Source: Stenotrophomonas bentonitica (GTDB lineage Bacteria > Pseudomonadota > Gammaproteobacteria > Xanthomonadales > Xanthomonadaceae). From it: a DNA stretch of 64,000 nt. The translations under genes were made by a program, and so were the position numbers. Shown here in pieces: positions 7,871 to 17,002 of this stretch. Below the pieces are notes generated by a model, which had not been told where the DNA came from, searched no databases, and worked only from the letters and a program-made list of their open reading frames with translations. The stretch's first letter is position 1. Each line of letters begins with the position of its first letter. The stretch lies in NCBI RefSeq assembly GCF_013185915.1, contig NZ_JAAZUH010000004.1, forward strand, positions 62,001 to 126,000. Reading direction: 5' to 3'.

Positions 7871-9310
7871 ATGGGTCTGCTCGCGATTCTGATTTCACTG
7901 GCGCTGTTGATGTGGCTGGCTTACCGGGGCTGGAGCGTGCTGCTGCTGGCGCCCGCGGCGGCATTGCTGACCGCCATCCTGTCCGGCGAGGTGGTGCTGG
8001 CCAATTGGACCACCACTTTCATGTCCGGTGCGGGCAGCTTCGTCATACGCTGGTTCCCGCTGTTCCTGCTCGGCGGCATCTTCGGCAAGCTGATGGACGA
8101 CACCGGGTCCATCACCTCCATTGCGAAGTACCTGACGAAACAGCTCGGGGTGAAGCGCACCATGCTGGCCGTGGTGCTGGCCTCTGCGGTGGTCACCTAC
8201 GGTGGCGTCAGCGTCTTCGTGGCGTTCTTCGTGCTGGTGCCGATGACCCGCGAGATGTTCAAGGCCGCCAACATTCCGTCGCGGCTGATGCCTGCGGCCA
8301 TCGGCCTGGGCGCCTTCACCTTCACCATGTCGGCGATGCCGGGCAGCCCGTCCACCAACAACGCCATTCCGATGCCGTACTTCGGCACCACCACCTTCGC
8401 CGCGCCGGGACTGGGCATCGTCGCCTCGATCATCACCATGGCGTTCGGCATGTGGTGGCTGCACCGCGCCGAAGCCAAGGCGCGCACGGCGGGCGAGTCG
8501 TATACCGAAGACGATGGAAAGATCGTCATTCCTGAAAAGACCCGCGAGCAGGCCACCAACTCCGGCGACTTCGACCCGGCCGAACTCGAGCACGGCAAGC
8601 GCACCGAGGACTACCCCTCCTTCATCGTCGCTGTCATGCCACTGGTCGTGGTCATCGTGGTCAACTTCCTGATGGCGCTGATCGTGCTGCCGCGCGTGGA
8701 CTTTTCCGCATTGGAAAGCGCGCCGTGGGGGATCGACGTCAACGCATCCATCGGTGTCTGGTCGGTGCTGATCGCGCTGGCCACCGCCAACCTCACCGCC
8801 GTGGTGCTCAACTTCAAACGCCTGCAGTCGCTGCGTGAAAGCCTGGATGCCGGCGCCAACTCCTCCGCACTGCCGATCCTCACCATCGCCAGCCTGGTCG
8901 GCTTCGGCGCGGTGGTCGCGGCCATGCCTACCTTCGAAGTGGTGCGCGATGCGGTGCTGCAGATCCCGGGCGGCCCACTGGTTTCACTGGTAGTCGCGAT
9001 GAACTCACTGGCCGCGCTGACCGGCACGGCATCGGGCGGCATGGCCATCGCGCTGAACGCGCTGGGCAGCGAATACATGCGGATGGCCGCCGAGTACGGC
9101 ATCGACCCGGCATTGATGCACCGACTTACCGTGGTCAGCGCCGGCACCCTGGATGCGCTGCCGCACAACGGCACGGTCCTGCTGCTGCTTCAGATCAGCA
9201 AGCAGACCCATGCCAACAGCTACTTCGACATGTTCATGACGGTGATCGTCGGCGTGCTGATCTCGCTGGTGGCGATCTTCTTCCTCGGTGCCACATTCGG
9301 TTCCTTCTGA
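7871..9310 (+). CDS. GntP-family permease
   Basis: It is a 479-residue inner-membrane transporter with about 12 hydrophobic segments and a charged cytoplasmic loop near residues 205-245. The order of the segments, an early RWFPLFLLGGIFGKLMDD helix, the GGVSVFVAFFVLVPM segment and MSAMPGSPSTNNAIPM resemble GntP-type gluconate/organic-acid transporters; the C-terminal TLDALPHNGTVLLLL segment is also typical. The substrate cannot be read from the sequence. The start at ATG 7871 is set by GGGAG 7 bases upstream; the open frame extends further but is not family-like. hupE follows after 34 bp on the same strand, so it may be cotranscribed with the urease accessory genes. Confidence 0.8.
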   Translation: MGLLAILISLALLMWLAYRGWSVLLLAPAAALLTAILSGEVVLANWTTTFMSGAGSFVIRWFPLFLLGGIFGKLMDDTGSITSIAKYLTKQLGVKRTMLAVVLASAVVTYGGVSVFVAFFVLVPMTREMFKAANIPSRLMPAAIGLGAFTFTMSAMPGSPSTNNAIPMPYFGTTTFAAPGLGIVASIITMAFGMWWLHRAEAKARTAGESYTEDDGKIVIPEKTREQATNSGDFDPAELEHGKRTEDYPSFIVAVMPLVVVIVVNFLMALIVLPRVDFSALESAPWGIDVNASIGVWSVLIALATANLTAVVLNFKRLQSLRESLDAGANSSALPILTIASLVGFGAVVAAMPTFEVVRDAVLQIPGGPLVSLVVAMNSLAALTGTASGGMAIALNALGSEYMRMAAEYGIDPALMHRLTVVSAGTLDALPHNGTVLLLLQISKQTHANSYFDMFMTVIVGVLISLVAIFFLGATFGSF

Positions 9311-9344
9311 ACACAACATCGCTTCCGTATCTGGAGAGTCAGCC

Positions 9345-9938
9345 ATGAAAACGTTGGTGAAGTTCCTCGCGGCCACATCGCTCCTGCTGGCCTTCCCTGC
9401 ATTGGGGCACGTCAGCGCGACCGACCACGCGCACACCGACTTCGCCGCAGGCCTGGCGCATCCCTTCCTGGGGGTGGACCACATCCTGGCCATGGTCGCG
9501 GTGGGTCTGTGGGCGAGTACCCTGGGCCGGCGCGGACTGATCGCGGTGCCTGCCGCGTTCGTGGGGGTGATGGTGCTGGGCTTCCTGGCTGCGCTGGGCG
9601 GACTGTCGCTGCCGCTGGTGGAGCCGGTGATCCTGGCGTCGGTGGCGGTGCTCGGGCTGGCCATCGCTTTTGCGCTGCCGGTATCGCCCTTGTTTGGCGC
9701 TGCAGTTGCCGGCTTCTTCGGGTTCTTCCATGGCTATGCGCACGGCGCGGAAATCGGCGGCGCGCACATGCTCACCTACGGCGCCGGATTCGTGCTCGCG
9801 ACCGTGGTGCTGCATGCGGTTGGACTGGGCCTCGGCGTGGGCGCCGGGCGGCTGATGAACGCCAAGGCCGGGCGTCTCTCGCTTCGCGTGGCGGGAGGCG
9901 CCATCGCCGCCTGGGGTCTGCTGATGATGGTGGGCTGA
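9345..9938 (+). CDS. hupE: HupE/UreJ-type nickel permease
   Basis: It is a 197-residue membrane protein with a cleavable or anchoring N-terminal hydrophobic segment and six further helices. It has the two HupE/UreJ histidine signatures, HPFLGVDHILAMVAVG and FFHGYAHGAEIGGAH, which are thought to bind nickel. In urease loci it imports Ni2+ for the active site. The start ATG 9345 follows GGAGAG at 7-bp spacing. ureF begins 15 bp downstream, so the pair is an operon, possibly with the upstream permease. Confidence 0.9.
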   Translation: MKTLVKFLAATSLLLAFPALGHVSATDHAHTDFAAGLAHPFLGVDHILAMVAVGLWASTLGRRGLIAVPAAFVGVMVLGFLAALGGLSLPLVEPVILASVAVLGLAIAFALPVSPLFGAAVAGFFGFFHGYAHGAEIGGAHMLTYGAGFVLATVVLHAVGLGLGVGAGRLMNAKAGRLSLRVAGGAIAAWGLLMMVG

Positions 9939-9953
9939 AGTGGATTCCAGACC

Positions 9954-10637
9954 GTGGACTGCTTCGATCCTTCATCTGCACTGCCCCTGCACCTGCTGCG
10001 GCTGATAAGCCCCAGCCAGCCGGTTGGCAGCTTCTCGTACTCCAGGGGCCTGGAGCCGGCCGTGCATGCTGGCGTGGTGCACGATGAGCGCACGGCCACC
10101 TGCTGGATCCTGGGAGTGCTTGAGCACAGCTACGCGCTGCTCGACGGCGCCCTGTTCTCGCGCATGGCCCATGCCCTGGAGCAGGACGACGGCGCAGCGT
10201 TCCTGTCAGCCAACGCCTGGCTGGCCGCAGGACGCGAAAGCAGGGAGCTGGAACTGGAAGACCGGCGCATGAGCGAATCGCTGCTGCGCCTGCTCATCGA
10301 CCTCGGCGTGCAGCGGGCCAGTGACCATGCCCGCGTGCGACTCACCTATCCCGCGTCCTTTGCATTGGCCTGCGCCCACTGGGACGTAGCGCCACCCACG
10401 GCGCTGCGCGGGCTGATGTGGAGCGTCGTGGAAGCCCAGGTCGCCGCCGCGATGCGCCTGGTGCCGTTGGGGCACACCTCCGGCCAACGCATCCTGATCG
10501 CCTCGATGCCGGTCATCGAGCGCGCCGCTGGACGCGCGATGACGGTGAGTGACGATGATGTCGGCAACGTCTCACCGGCGCTGGCGATGATGAGCGCGTG
10601 GCACGAAACCCAGTACAGCCGGCTGTTCCGCTCCTGA
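9954..10637 (+). CDS. ureF: Urease accessory protein UreF
   Basis: UreF bridges UreD and UreG in the GTP-dependent complex that loads nickel into apo-urease. The 227-residue all-helical protein contains the family signatures LRLISPSQPVGSFSYSRGLE near the N-terminus and MRLVPLGHTSGQRIL in the C-terminal half. The start is GTG at 9954, 15 bp after hupE. Its stop codon abuts directly on the stop codon of the convergent urea-transporter gene, with no base between, so no terminator separates the two transcripts. Confidence 0.93.
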   Translation: MDCFDPSSALPLHLLRLISPSQPVGSFSYSRGLEPAVHAGVVHDERTATCWILGVLEHSYALLDGALFSRMAHALEQDDGAAFLSANAWLAAGRESRELELEDRRMSESLLRLLIDLGVQRASDHARVRLTYPASFALACAHWDVAPPTALRGLMWSVVEAQVAAAMRLVPLGHTSGQRILIASMPVIERAAGRAMTVSDDDVGNVSPALAMMSAWHETQYSRLFRS

Positions 10638-11639
10638 TCAGGGCGGGGATTGCGCAACGTGGCGCCGCCGGTTGTCTTCCGGCGTGGTCGACTCGGCCGG
10701 CGGCACCGGGACCAGCGCCTTGAAGGCGTACTGCCCGATCAGCATCAACCAGGTCACGATCACGAACGACGAGGTCAGCACCGGCATGCCGATCGGCTTG
10801 AGGAAGATCGCCACCGACGCCCACAACCACGCCGACACCGCTGCGCCGAACAGCGCGTAGCAGAAGCTGCGCCAGGTCAGCACCAGGAAGATGCCCCCCA
10901 GTGCCATCGCGGTCAGCGCCGCGTTGTAGCCGAACAGGCCATCGCGGATCGCCCCTTCCGGGCCGCCGAACAGGGCGGCGACCACCGTACCCGTGATCGC
11001 ACCCAGCAGGCACATCCCCGCCGCAATGCGCGAATGCAGGGCGATGCCCAGCAGGATGATGTAGCCGGTGATCCAGTTGTCCTGGAAGAAGATCTGGCCG
11101 ACCGACGCGCCGATGCCCATGTACCAGGTGGGCAGCACATACGGCGCGACGTATGAGAACTGATCCGGCGACACCGGCTTGGCCATGGGACCGGCCTCGA
11201 TGGCGTCGAACTTCAGGATGGCGAACAGGAACAACCAGCCGATCAGCACAAACGGCATCGTCAGCGGCGCCACCTTGTGCGGGCCCAGCAGCGCGGCCAG
11301 GCTGGCGAAGGCCAGGGTGCTCATGGCCGCGCCACAGACCAGGTAGACGAACATCGCAACGGACGGGACCGCGCCGGTCTGGAAGTCTTCACTGGTGAAC
11401 GCAATCAGCGCGAGTGCCACCAGCGCGCCGTTGAAGCCGAACAGCCCATCGCGGACCAGCCCGCGGTCGGCCTTGAGGACGACCGCCGTCAACGTGCTGG
11501 CCAGCACGCCGACCACGCAGATGGCGGCGTAGATCCAGGAGTTGAACGCGATGCCCAGCAGGATGACCAGGCCGCTCCAGGGGTTGTTCTGGAAGACGAC
11601 CTGGCCGATCCCGCGCAGTGTCCAGCTGGCCACGTTCAT
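10638..11639 (-). CDS. Urea transporter (UT family)
   Basis: It is a 333-residue channel-like urea transporter of the SLC14/Yut type. Two homologous halves are visible: the first contains LVRDGLFGFNGALVALAL and the second AIRDGLFGYNAALTAMAL, with ten or so membrane segments in all. It is the last gene of the ureD-A-B-C transcription unit (9 bp after ureC), so import of substrate is co-expressed with the enzyme. The C-terminus (about 25 residues) is polar and charged. Confidence 0.92.
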   Translation of the reverse strand: MNVASWTLRGIGQVVFQNNPWSGLVILLGIAFNSWIYAAICVVGVLASTLTAVVLKADRGLVRDGLFGFNGALVALALIAFTSEDFQTGAVPSVAMFVYLVCGAAMSTLAFASLAALLGPHKVAPLTMPFVLIGWLFLFAILKFDAIEAGPMAKPVSPDQFSYVAPYVLPTWYMGIGASVGQIFFQDNWITGYIILLGIALHSRIAAGMCLLGAITGTVVAALFGGPEGAIRDGLFGYNAALTAMALGGIFLVLTWRSFCYALFGAAVSAWLWASVAIFLKPIGMPVLTSSFVIVTWLMLIGQYAFKALVPVPPAESTTPEDNRRRHVAQSPP

Positions 11640-11648
11640 CGCGCTGGC

Positions 11649-13352
11649 CTAGAACAGGAAGTAGCGCTGGGCCATGGGCAACACATCCACGGGCTCGCAG
11701 GTGATCAGCTCGCCGTCCACGCGGACCTGGTAGTTCTGCGGGTCGACCTCCAGCTTGGGGGTGAGCCCGTTGTGGATCATGTCCTTCTTGCGCAGCGAGC
11801 GGATCCCCTTGACCGCTACCAGGTGCTTGTTGAGCTTGAGCTTCTCGCCGATGCCATCGGCCAGCGCGCTGCGGGAAACGAACGTGACCCCGGTGGAGGC
11901 ACCCGCACGGCCCATGCCCGCGTACATGGGCCGGTAATGCACCGGCTGCGGCGTGGAAATGGACGCGTTCGGGTCGCCCATCGGCGCCACCGCGATCATG
12001 CCGCCAATCAGCACGGCCTTGGGTTTCACCCCGAAGAAGTCGGTCTTCCACAGCGCGAGGTCGGCGCGCTTGCCGACCTCGATCGAGCCCACCTCGTGCG
12101 CCAGGCCGTGGGTGATCGCCGGGTTGATCGTGTACTTGGCCACGTAGCGCTTGACCCGGAAGTTGTCGTTGCGCGCGTTGTCTTCGGGCAACGGCCCGCG
12201 CTGCACCTTCATCTTGTGCGCGGTCTGCCAGCAGCGCAGCGTGGTTTCGCCGATGCGTCCCATCGCCTGCGAGTCCGAGGACATCATCGAGAACACACCC
12301 ATGTCGTGCAGGATGTCTTCGGCGGCGATGGTCTCGCGGCGGATCCGCGACTCGGCAAAGGCGACGTCCTCGGGCACCTGCGAACTGAGGTGATGGCACA
12401 CCATCAGCATGTCCAGGTGCTCGTCCACGGTATTGATCGTGTACGGCCGGGTCGGATTGGTGGACGAGGGCAGGATGTTCTCTTCCCCGGCGGCAGTGAT
12501 GATGTCCGGCGCATGGCCACCGCCGGCGCCTTCGGTATGGAAGCTGTGAATGGTGCGGCCCTTCATGGCGGCGAAGCTGTCGCGCACGAAGCCGCTCTCG
12601 TTGAGCGTGTCGGTGTGGATCGCGACCTGGATGTCTTCCTCGTCGGCCACAGTCAGGCAGTTGTCGATGGTCGCCGGGGTGGTGCCCCAGTCTTCATGCA
12701 GCTTCAGCCCGATCACGCCCGCGCGGATCTGCTCGCGCAGCGGCTCGGGCTGGCTCGCATTGCCCTTGCCCAGCAGGCCGATGTTGAGCGGCAGCACATC
12801 GGCGGCCTCCAGCATGCGGTGGATCGCCCACGGTCCGGGCGTCACCGTGGTAGCCAGGGTGCCCACGGTGGGGCCGGTGCCGCCGCCGACCAGCGTGGTG
12901 GTGCCGCTGGCCAGTGCCTCGTCGGCCTGCTGCGGGCAGATGAAGTGGATATGCGTGTCGATGCCACCGGCGGTGACGATGTTGCCTTCGCCGGCGATGA
13001 CGTCCGTACCGGGGCCGATCACGATGTCCACGCCGGGCTGGATGTCCGGATTGCCGGCCTTGCCGATGCCGGAAATGCGCCCGTCCTTGATCCCGATGTC
13101 GGCCTTGATGATGCCCCAGTGGTCGAGAATGATCACACTGGTAATGACCACGTCGGCCACCTCGCTGGCCAGGCGTTGGCCCTGGCCCATGCCGTCGCGG
13201 ATGACCTTGCCACCGCCGAAGATGACCTCTTCACCGTAGATGGTGCGGTCTTCCTCGATCTCGATGATCAGCTCGGTGTCGGCCAGCCGTACACGGTCGC
13301 CCTTGGTCGGGCCATAAAGATTCGCATAGGCGTCGCGGGTGATGGTAACCAT
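11649..13352 (-). CDS. ureC: Urease subunit alpha (catalytic)
   Basis: UreC hydrolyses urea to ammonia and carbamate at a two-nickel centre. The 567-residue protein has all expected ligands: the HxH of [14 protein letters not shown], the carbamylated lysine and following histidine of [12 protein letters not shown], the histidines of [10 protein letters not shown] and [10 protein letters not shown], the mobile-flap Cys-His of [10 protein letters not shown], and the aspartate of [12 protein letters not shown]. Length and the C-terminal MAQRYFLF are canonical. It lies between ureB (10 bp) and the urea transporter (9 bp) on the minus strand. Confidence 0.98.
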   Translation of the reverse strand: MVTITRDAYANLYGPTKGDRVRLADTELIIEIEEDRTIYGEEVIFGGGKVIRDGMGQGQRLASEVADVVITSVIILDHWGIIKADIGIKDGRISGIGKAGNPDIQPGVDIVIGPGTDVIAGEGNIVTAGGIDTHIHFICPQQADEALASGTTTLVGGGTGPTVGTLATTVTPGPWAIHRMLEAADVLPLNIGLLGKGNASQPEPLREQIRAGVIGLKLHEDWGTTPATIDNCLTVADEEDIQVAIHTDTLNESGFVRDSFAAMKGRTIHSFHTEGAGGGHAPDIITAAGEENILPSSTNPTRPYTINTVDEHLDMLMVCHHLSSQVPEDVAFAESRIRRETIAAEDILHDMGVFSMMSSDSQAMGRIGETTLRCWQTAHKMKVQRGPLPEDNARNDNFRVKRYVAKYTINPAITHGLAHEVGSIEVGKRADLALWKTDFFGVKPKAVLIGGMIAVAPMGDPNASISTPQPVHYRPMYAGMGRAGASTGVTFVSRSALADGIGEKLKLNKHLVAVKGIRSLRKKDMIHNGLTPKLEVDPQNYQVRVDGELITCEPVDVLPMAQRYFLF

Positions 13353-13362
13353 ATGCCTGCCC

Positions 13363-13677
13363 CTACAGTTTGCCCATGATCAAGCCGTTGAACCCATAGA
13401 CCTCGCGCGCTCCAGCGAGCGCCACAAGCTCCACCGTGCGGTCCTGGCCCGGCTCGAAACGTACTGCGGTGCCGGCAGGGATGTTCAGACGGAAGCCGCG
13501 GGCCTGGTCGCGATCGAACAGCAGTGCCGTGTTGGTTTCGAAGAAGTGGTAATGCGAGCCGACCTGGATGGGACGGTCGCCGGAATTGCTCACCTGCAGG
13601 CTGCGGCGTTCGCGTCCCTGGTTGAGCTCGATCGATCCTTCTTCGATGAAATACTCTCCGGGAATCATGGCAGGCAC
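13363..13677 (-). CDS. ureB: Urease subunit beta
   Basis: This 104-residue structural subunit contains [16 protein letters not shown], the strongly conserved [21 protein letters not shown] region, and a C-terminus KVYGFNGL-like segment ([13 protein letters not shown]). Starting at 13677 gives MPAMIPGEY; the internal methionine three residues on is an equally possible start. It is separated by one base from ureA and 10 bp from ureC. Confidence 0.96.
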   Translation of the reverse strand: MPAMIPGEYFIEEGSIELNQGRERRSLQVSNSGDRPIQVGSHYHFFETNTALLFDRDQARGFRLNIPAGTAVRFEPGQDRTVELVALAGAREVYGFNGLIMGKL

Positions 13678-13678
13678 C

Positions 13679-13981
13679 TCACGGGATCGGATTGTGGACG
13701 GTGACCAGCTTGGTGCCGTCCGGGAACGTGGCTTCCACCTGGATGTCGTGGATCATCTCCGCCACGCCTTCCATCACATCGCTGCGGGTCAGCAGCGTGG
13801 CGCCATACGACATCAGGTCGGCTACGGTCCTGCCGTCACGCGCGCCCTCCACCACCGCTGCGGAAATCAATGCCACCGCTTCGGGGTAGTTGAGCTTCAC
13901 GCCCCGCGCCTTGCGTCGTTCGGCGACCAACGCCGCAGTGAACAGCAGCAGCTTGTCTTTTTCACGTGGCAACAGGTCCAT
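13679..13981 (-). CDS. ureA: Urease subunit gamma
   Basis: This 100-residue subunit begins [20 protein letters not shown], continues with [22 protein letters not shown] and ends [13 protein letters not shown], all hallmarks of UreA. ureD lies 22 bp upstream and ureB starts after one base. The separate gamma and beta genes follow the usual bacterial arrangement, not the fused form of Helicobacter. Confidence 0.97.
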   Translation of the reverse strand: MDLLPREKDKLLLFTAALVAERRKARGVKLNYPEAVALISAAVVEGARDGRTVADLMSYGATLLTRSDVMEGVAEMIHDIQVEATFPDGTKLVTVHNPIP

Positions 13982-14003
13982 GGCTCTGCTCTCGTTGGTT
14001 GTC

Positions 14004-14831
14004 TCAGGTCGCCCAGATGCGCGGTGCGACGCCGCCCTTGCCGATACCGCCCTCGCGCAGCACGTGCCACGCCCTGCGGAACAGCGACTTGGCCTGCGAC
14101 ATGTGGTCGCCCAGATAACGGCAGACCACCACGCGCTCCAGCGCGCTCACCGAGAACACATGCTGCGCGTCCTCGCCGAGTGTGTCGCGGACACGCGCGG
14201 CCGCGTCTTCAATGGACGGTCCGGCGTACACCAGCGTGCCCATGATCGGTTGGCCTGCCAGCACGAAGGGCTGGTCTTTCACCGCCTCCGGCCCTGACAC
14301 GCAGAAGCGTTCGAACCAGATCGGTTCGCCGTCGCGCACGATCTCCACGCACTGCCGGAACGTGCCTGCGCCGAAACGTTCGCCCGCAGCTGGCCGTCCG
14401 AAACTTACGAAGTCCCAGCCGATATACACGGCATCAGCCGCGAGCACGGCCTGGGTCTTCATGGAGGCGGTGGCACCGGCGAACACGATGGTCTCCTGGG
14501 GAAGGTACTCACAGACCGCTCCAGCGGCGACGTCGATGCGAACCTGCTGCATGCTGGTCCGTTCTTCGCTGCGGTAGAACTTGGTTGCGCCCGGTGTAGT
14601 GAGCACCGTCCGCGCCTGCTCGGCCAGGTGGCAGTCGATCACCAGCTGGTCGCCACCGGCAATGCCACCGGGTGGGTGCAGTATGTACACATGTGCGGAT
14701 CCGTCGGTTTCTGGATAGAACGCGCGCTGCACAGCCAGTGGCCCAACATGCTGGCGTCGCATGAGGCGGGTCTTGCCTTCCTGGTGCTCGAACCACAGCT
14801 CAAGCTTGCCACGCCAATCGTTCGCAGCCAT
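14004..14831 (-). CDS. ureD: Urease accessory protein UreD (UreH)
   Basis: UreD binds apo-urease and passes nickel from UreG/UreF to the active site. The protein has the family segments [51 protein letters not shown] and [16 protein letters not shown] place the start at ATG 14831 ([12 protein letters not shown], 275 residues), because GGGAG lies at good distance and the family begins at this point; the open frame runs 72 bp further upstream. It is the first gene of the ureD-A-B-C-transporter unit and lies head to head with ureE, with about 97 bp between for two promoters. Confidence 0.94.
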   Translation of the reverse strand: MAANDWRGKLELWFEHQEGKTRLMRRQHVGPLAVQRAFYPETDGSAHVYILHPPGGIAGGDQLVIDCHLAEQARTVLTTPGATKFYRSEERTSMQQVRIDVAAGAVCEYLPQETIVFAGATASMKTQAVLAADAVYIGWDFVSFGRPAAGERFGAGTFRQCVEIVRDGEPIWFERFCVSGPEAVKDQPFVLAGQPIMGTLVYAGPSIEDAAARVRDTLGEDAQHVFSVSALERVVVCRYLGDHMSQAKSLFRRAWHVLREGGIGKGGVAPRIWAT

Positions 14832-14928
14832 CAAGGACTCCCTGTGACTTGCAGGCCAACGACGCATTCGAACCAACTGCGCTAGAGTAGATTCATTGGA
14901 CACCCGTCATGTTCAGCCGGAGTGAAAG

Positions 14929-15402
14929 ATGCTTAAGGCCATCGCGGTAGAAGACGGTTCCATCGAACCCGGCTGGTTGCCCCGCGTTTCACTGGGCACG
15001 CTGGTGCTGAGTTACGACGAACGGCATGTGCGCCGGCGCGCGCTCTCACTGCCGAGCGGCGAGAAGATACTGCTGGACCTGCCTGAACCGGTGGTGCTCG
15101 CATCCGGCGCGCAGCTGCTGCTGGAAGACGGCACCGTGGTCCACATTCATGCAGCAGAAGAAGAACTGCTGGAAGTCACCGCGAAGAACCCGCTGCACCT
15201 CACCGAACTGGCGTGGCACATCGGCAACCGGCACCTCGCCGCCGCCATCTATCCCGACCGCATCCTGATCGCGCGCGACCACGTCATCACCGCCATGCTG
15301 GAAGGCCTTGGTGCGAAGGTGCGCGAAGTCAATGAACCGTTCAGTCCCGTGCGCGGTGCCTACAGCCACCAGCATTCGCATTCGCACGGACATACGCCAT
15401 GA
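14929..15402 (+). CDS. ureE: Urease accessory protein UreE
   Basis: UreE is the dimeric nickel metallochaperone that hands Ni2+ to UreG. The 157-residue protein has the N-terminal peptide-binding-like domain, the metal-binding domain with [14 protein letters not shown] and [18 protein letters not shown], and a C-terminal histidine-rich tail ([12 protein letters not shown], five histidines). The start follows GGAGTGAAAG. Its stop codon overlaps the ureG start (ATGA). It heads the + strand unit ureE-ureG-cobS-like-cobT-like. Confidence 0.95.
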   Translation: MLKAIAVEDGSIEPGWLPRVSLGTLVLSYDERHVRRRALSLPSGEKILLDLPEPVVLASGAQLLLEDGTVVHIHAAEEELLEVTAKNPLHLTELAWHIGNRHLAAAIYPDRILIARDHVITAMLEGLGAKVREVNEPFSPVRGAYSHQHSHSHGHTP

Positions 15403-16016
15403 GCTCACAACATGGTCCCCTGCGCATCGGTATCGGCGGGCCGGTCGGCTCCGGCAAGACCACGCTGACCGAGAAGCTGTGCAAGGCGCTGCGTGATCGC
15501 CTCTCCATCGCGGTGATCACCAACGACATCTACACCAAGGAAGACGCGATGATCCTCGCGCGTCGGCAGGCATTGTCCGAAGACCGGATCATGGCGGTGG
15601 AAACCGGGGGCTGCCCGCACACCGCCATCCGCGAAGACGCGTCGATCAACCTGCAGGCGATTGCCGAGATGAACCGCGCCTTCCCTGACCTGGACGTGGT
15701 GTTCATCGAATCCGGTGGCGACAATCTGGCCGCTACATTCTCACCGGACCTGGCCGACCTTACCCTCTACGTGATCTCGGTCTGCCAGGGCGAGGAAATT
15801 CCGCGCAAGGGCGGGCCAGGCATCACCAAGTCTGACTTCCTGGTCATCAACAAGAGCGACCTCGCGCCGTACGTGGATGTTGATCTCGAGGTGATGCAGC
15901 GCGACGCGCTGAAAATGCGCGGCACCCGTCCGTTCGGCTTCACGGACCTTTCCAGAGGAAAAGGGCTGGATGAAATTGTCGACTTCATCATGGAAAACGG
16001 CGGGCTCCGCGCCTGA
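15399..16016 (+). CDS. ureG: Urease accessory GTPase UreG
   Basis: UreG is the GTPase that powers nickel delivery to urease. It has the P-loop [11 protein letters not shown] (residues 13-23), the NDIYTKEDA region, the nickel-binding CPH motif in [30 protein letters not shown] and the guanine-specificity motif NKSD. The length (205 residues) is typical. It overlaps ureE by 4 bp, and the following AAA+ ATPase gene starts inside its 3' end or 4 bp after its stop, so the two are tightly coupled. Confidence 0.97.
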   Translation: MSSQHGPLRIGIGGPVGSGKTTLTEKLCKALRDRLSIAVITNDIYTKEDAMILARRQALSEDRIMAVETGGCPHTAIREDASINLQAIAEMNRAFPDLDVVFIESGGDNLAATFSPDLADLTLYVISVCQGEEIPRKGGPGITKSDFLVINKSDLAPYVDVDLEVMQRDALKMRGTRPFGFTDLSRGKGLDEIVDFIMENGGLRA

Positions 16017-17001
16017 CGCGGTGACGTCGGGCGATGCGACCGCGTTGCCCGATTCCACGGTCGAGGTGGCGCAGCTGTTCGGCTTCGACAGCGGCATGCG
16101 CGTACCCGCCTATGCAGAAGCAGGCGCGCACGTACCAGAGATCGATCCGGACTACGTATTCCATCGCGAGACCACGCTGGCCATTCTCGCCGGCTTCGCC
16201 CACCGGCGCCGGGTGATGGTCTCGGGCTACCACGGCACCGGCAAGTCCACCCATATCGAGCAGGTTGCGGCGCGGCTGAACTGGCCGTGCGTGCGCATCA
16301 ACCTGGACAGCCATGTCAGCCGCATCGATCTGATCGGCAAGGACGCCATCGTGATCCGGGACGGCAGGCAGGTCACCGAGTTCCGCGATGGCATCCTGCC
16401 GTGGGCCTACCAGAACAACGTGGCGCTGGTACTCGATGAGTACGACGCCGGTCGGCCGGACGTGATGTTCGTCATCCAGCGCGTGCTGGAGTCCTCCAGC
16501 CGGCTTACCCTGCTCGACCAGGCGCGCGTGCTGTTGCCGCACCCCGCATTTCGCCTGTTCGCTACCGCCAACACGGTAGGGCTTGGCGACAGTACCGGCC
16601 TGTACCACGGCACGCAGCAGATCAACCAGGCGCAGATGGACCGCTGGTCGATCGTGGCCGCGCTCAACTACCTGGCGCAGGACGATGAAGTGGCGATCGT
16701 GCTGGCCAAGGCCAGGCACTACCGCAACGATGCGGGGCGCGAGACGGTGGTGCGGATGGTGCAGGTTGCGAATCTGACCCGCGCCGCATTCACCAACGGC
16801 GACATCGCCACGGTGATGAGCCCGCGCACGGTCATTACCTGGGCCGAGAACGCGGAGATCTTCGGCGACATCGCGTTTGCCTTCCGGATCACCTTCCTCA
16901 ACAAGTGCGACGAACTGGAACGCGGCATCGTGGCGGAGTTCTATCAACGCGTCTTCGGCGAGGAGTTGCCGGAGTCGATAGCCAACGTGCAGTTGCGTTG
17001 A
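15970..17001 (+). CDS. CobS-like AAA+ ATPase linked to the urease operon
   Basis: It is a 343-residue ATPase of the CobS/MoxR branch. The N-terminus has the CobS-type [20 protein letters not shown] segment; then come Walker [10 protein letters not shown] (residues 86-94), Walker [12 protein letters not shown] (about 151-161), and the [10 protein letters not shown] sensor region. CobS works with CobT and CobN to insert cobalt into hydrogenobyrinate diamide, but no cobN or other cobalamin gene is here. It sits directly behind ureG and 1 bp before a CobT-like gene, so nickel-related chaperone action is the more natural guess. Start 15970 has a purine-rich site (GAGGAAAAGGG) but overlaps ureG by 47 bp; GTG 16021 (326 residues) is the alternative. 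Confidence 0.85.
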   Translation: MKLSTSSWKTAGSAPDAVTSGDATALPDSTVEVAQLFGFDSGMRVPAYAEAGAHVPEIDPDYVFHRETTLAILAGFAHRRRVMVSGYHGTGKSTHIEQVAARLNWPCVRINLDSHVSRIDLIGKDAIVIRDGRQVTEFRDGILPWAYQNNVALVLDEYDAGRPDVMFVIQRVLESSSRLTLLDQARVLLPHPAFRLFATANTVGLGDSTGLYHGTQQINQAQMDRWSIVAALNYLAQDDEVAIVLAKARHYRNDAGRETVVRMVQVANLTRAAFTNGDIATVMSPRTVITWAENAEIFGDIAFAFRITFLNKCDELERGIVAEFYQRVFGEELPESIANVQLR

Positions 17002-17002
17002 C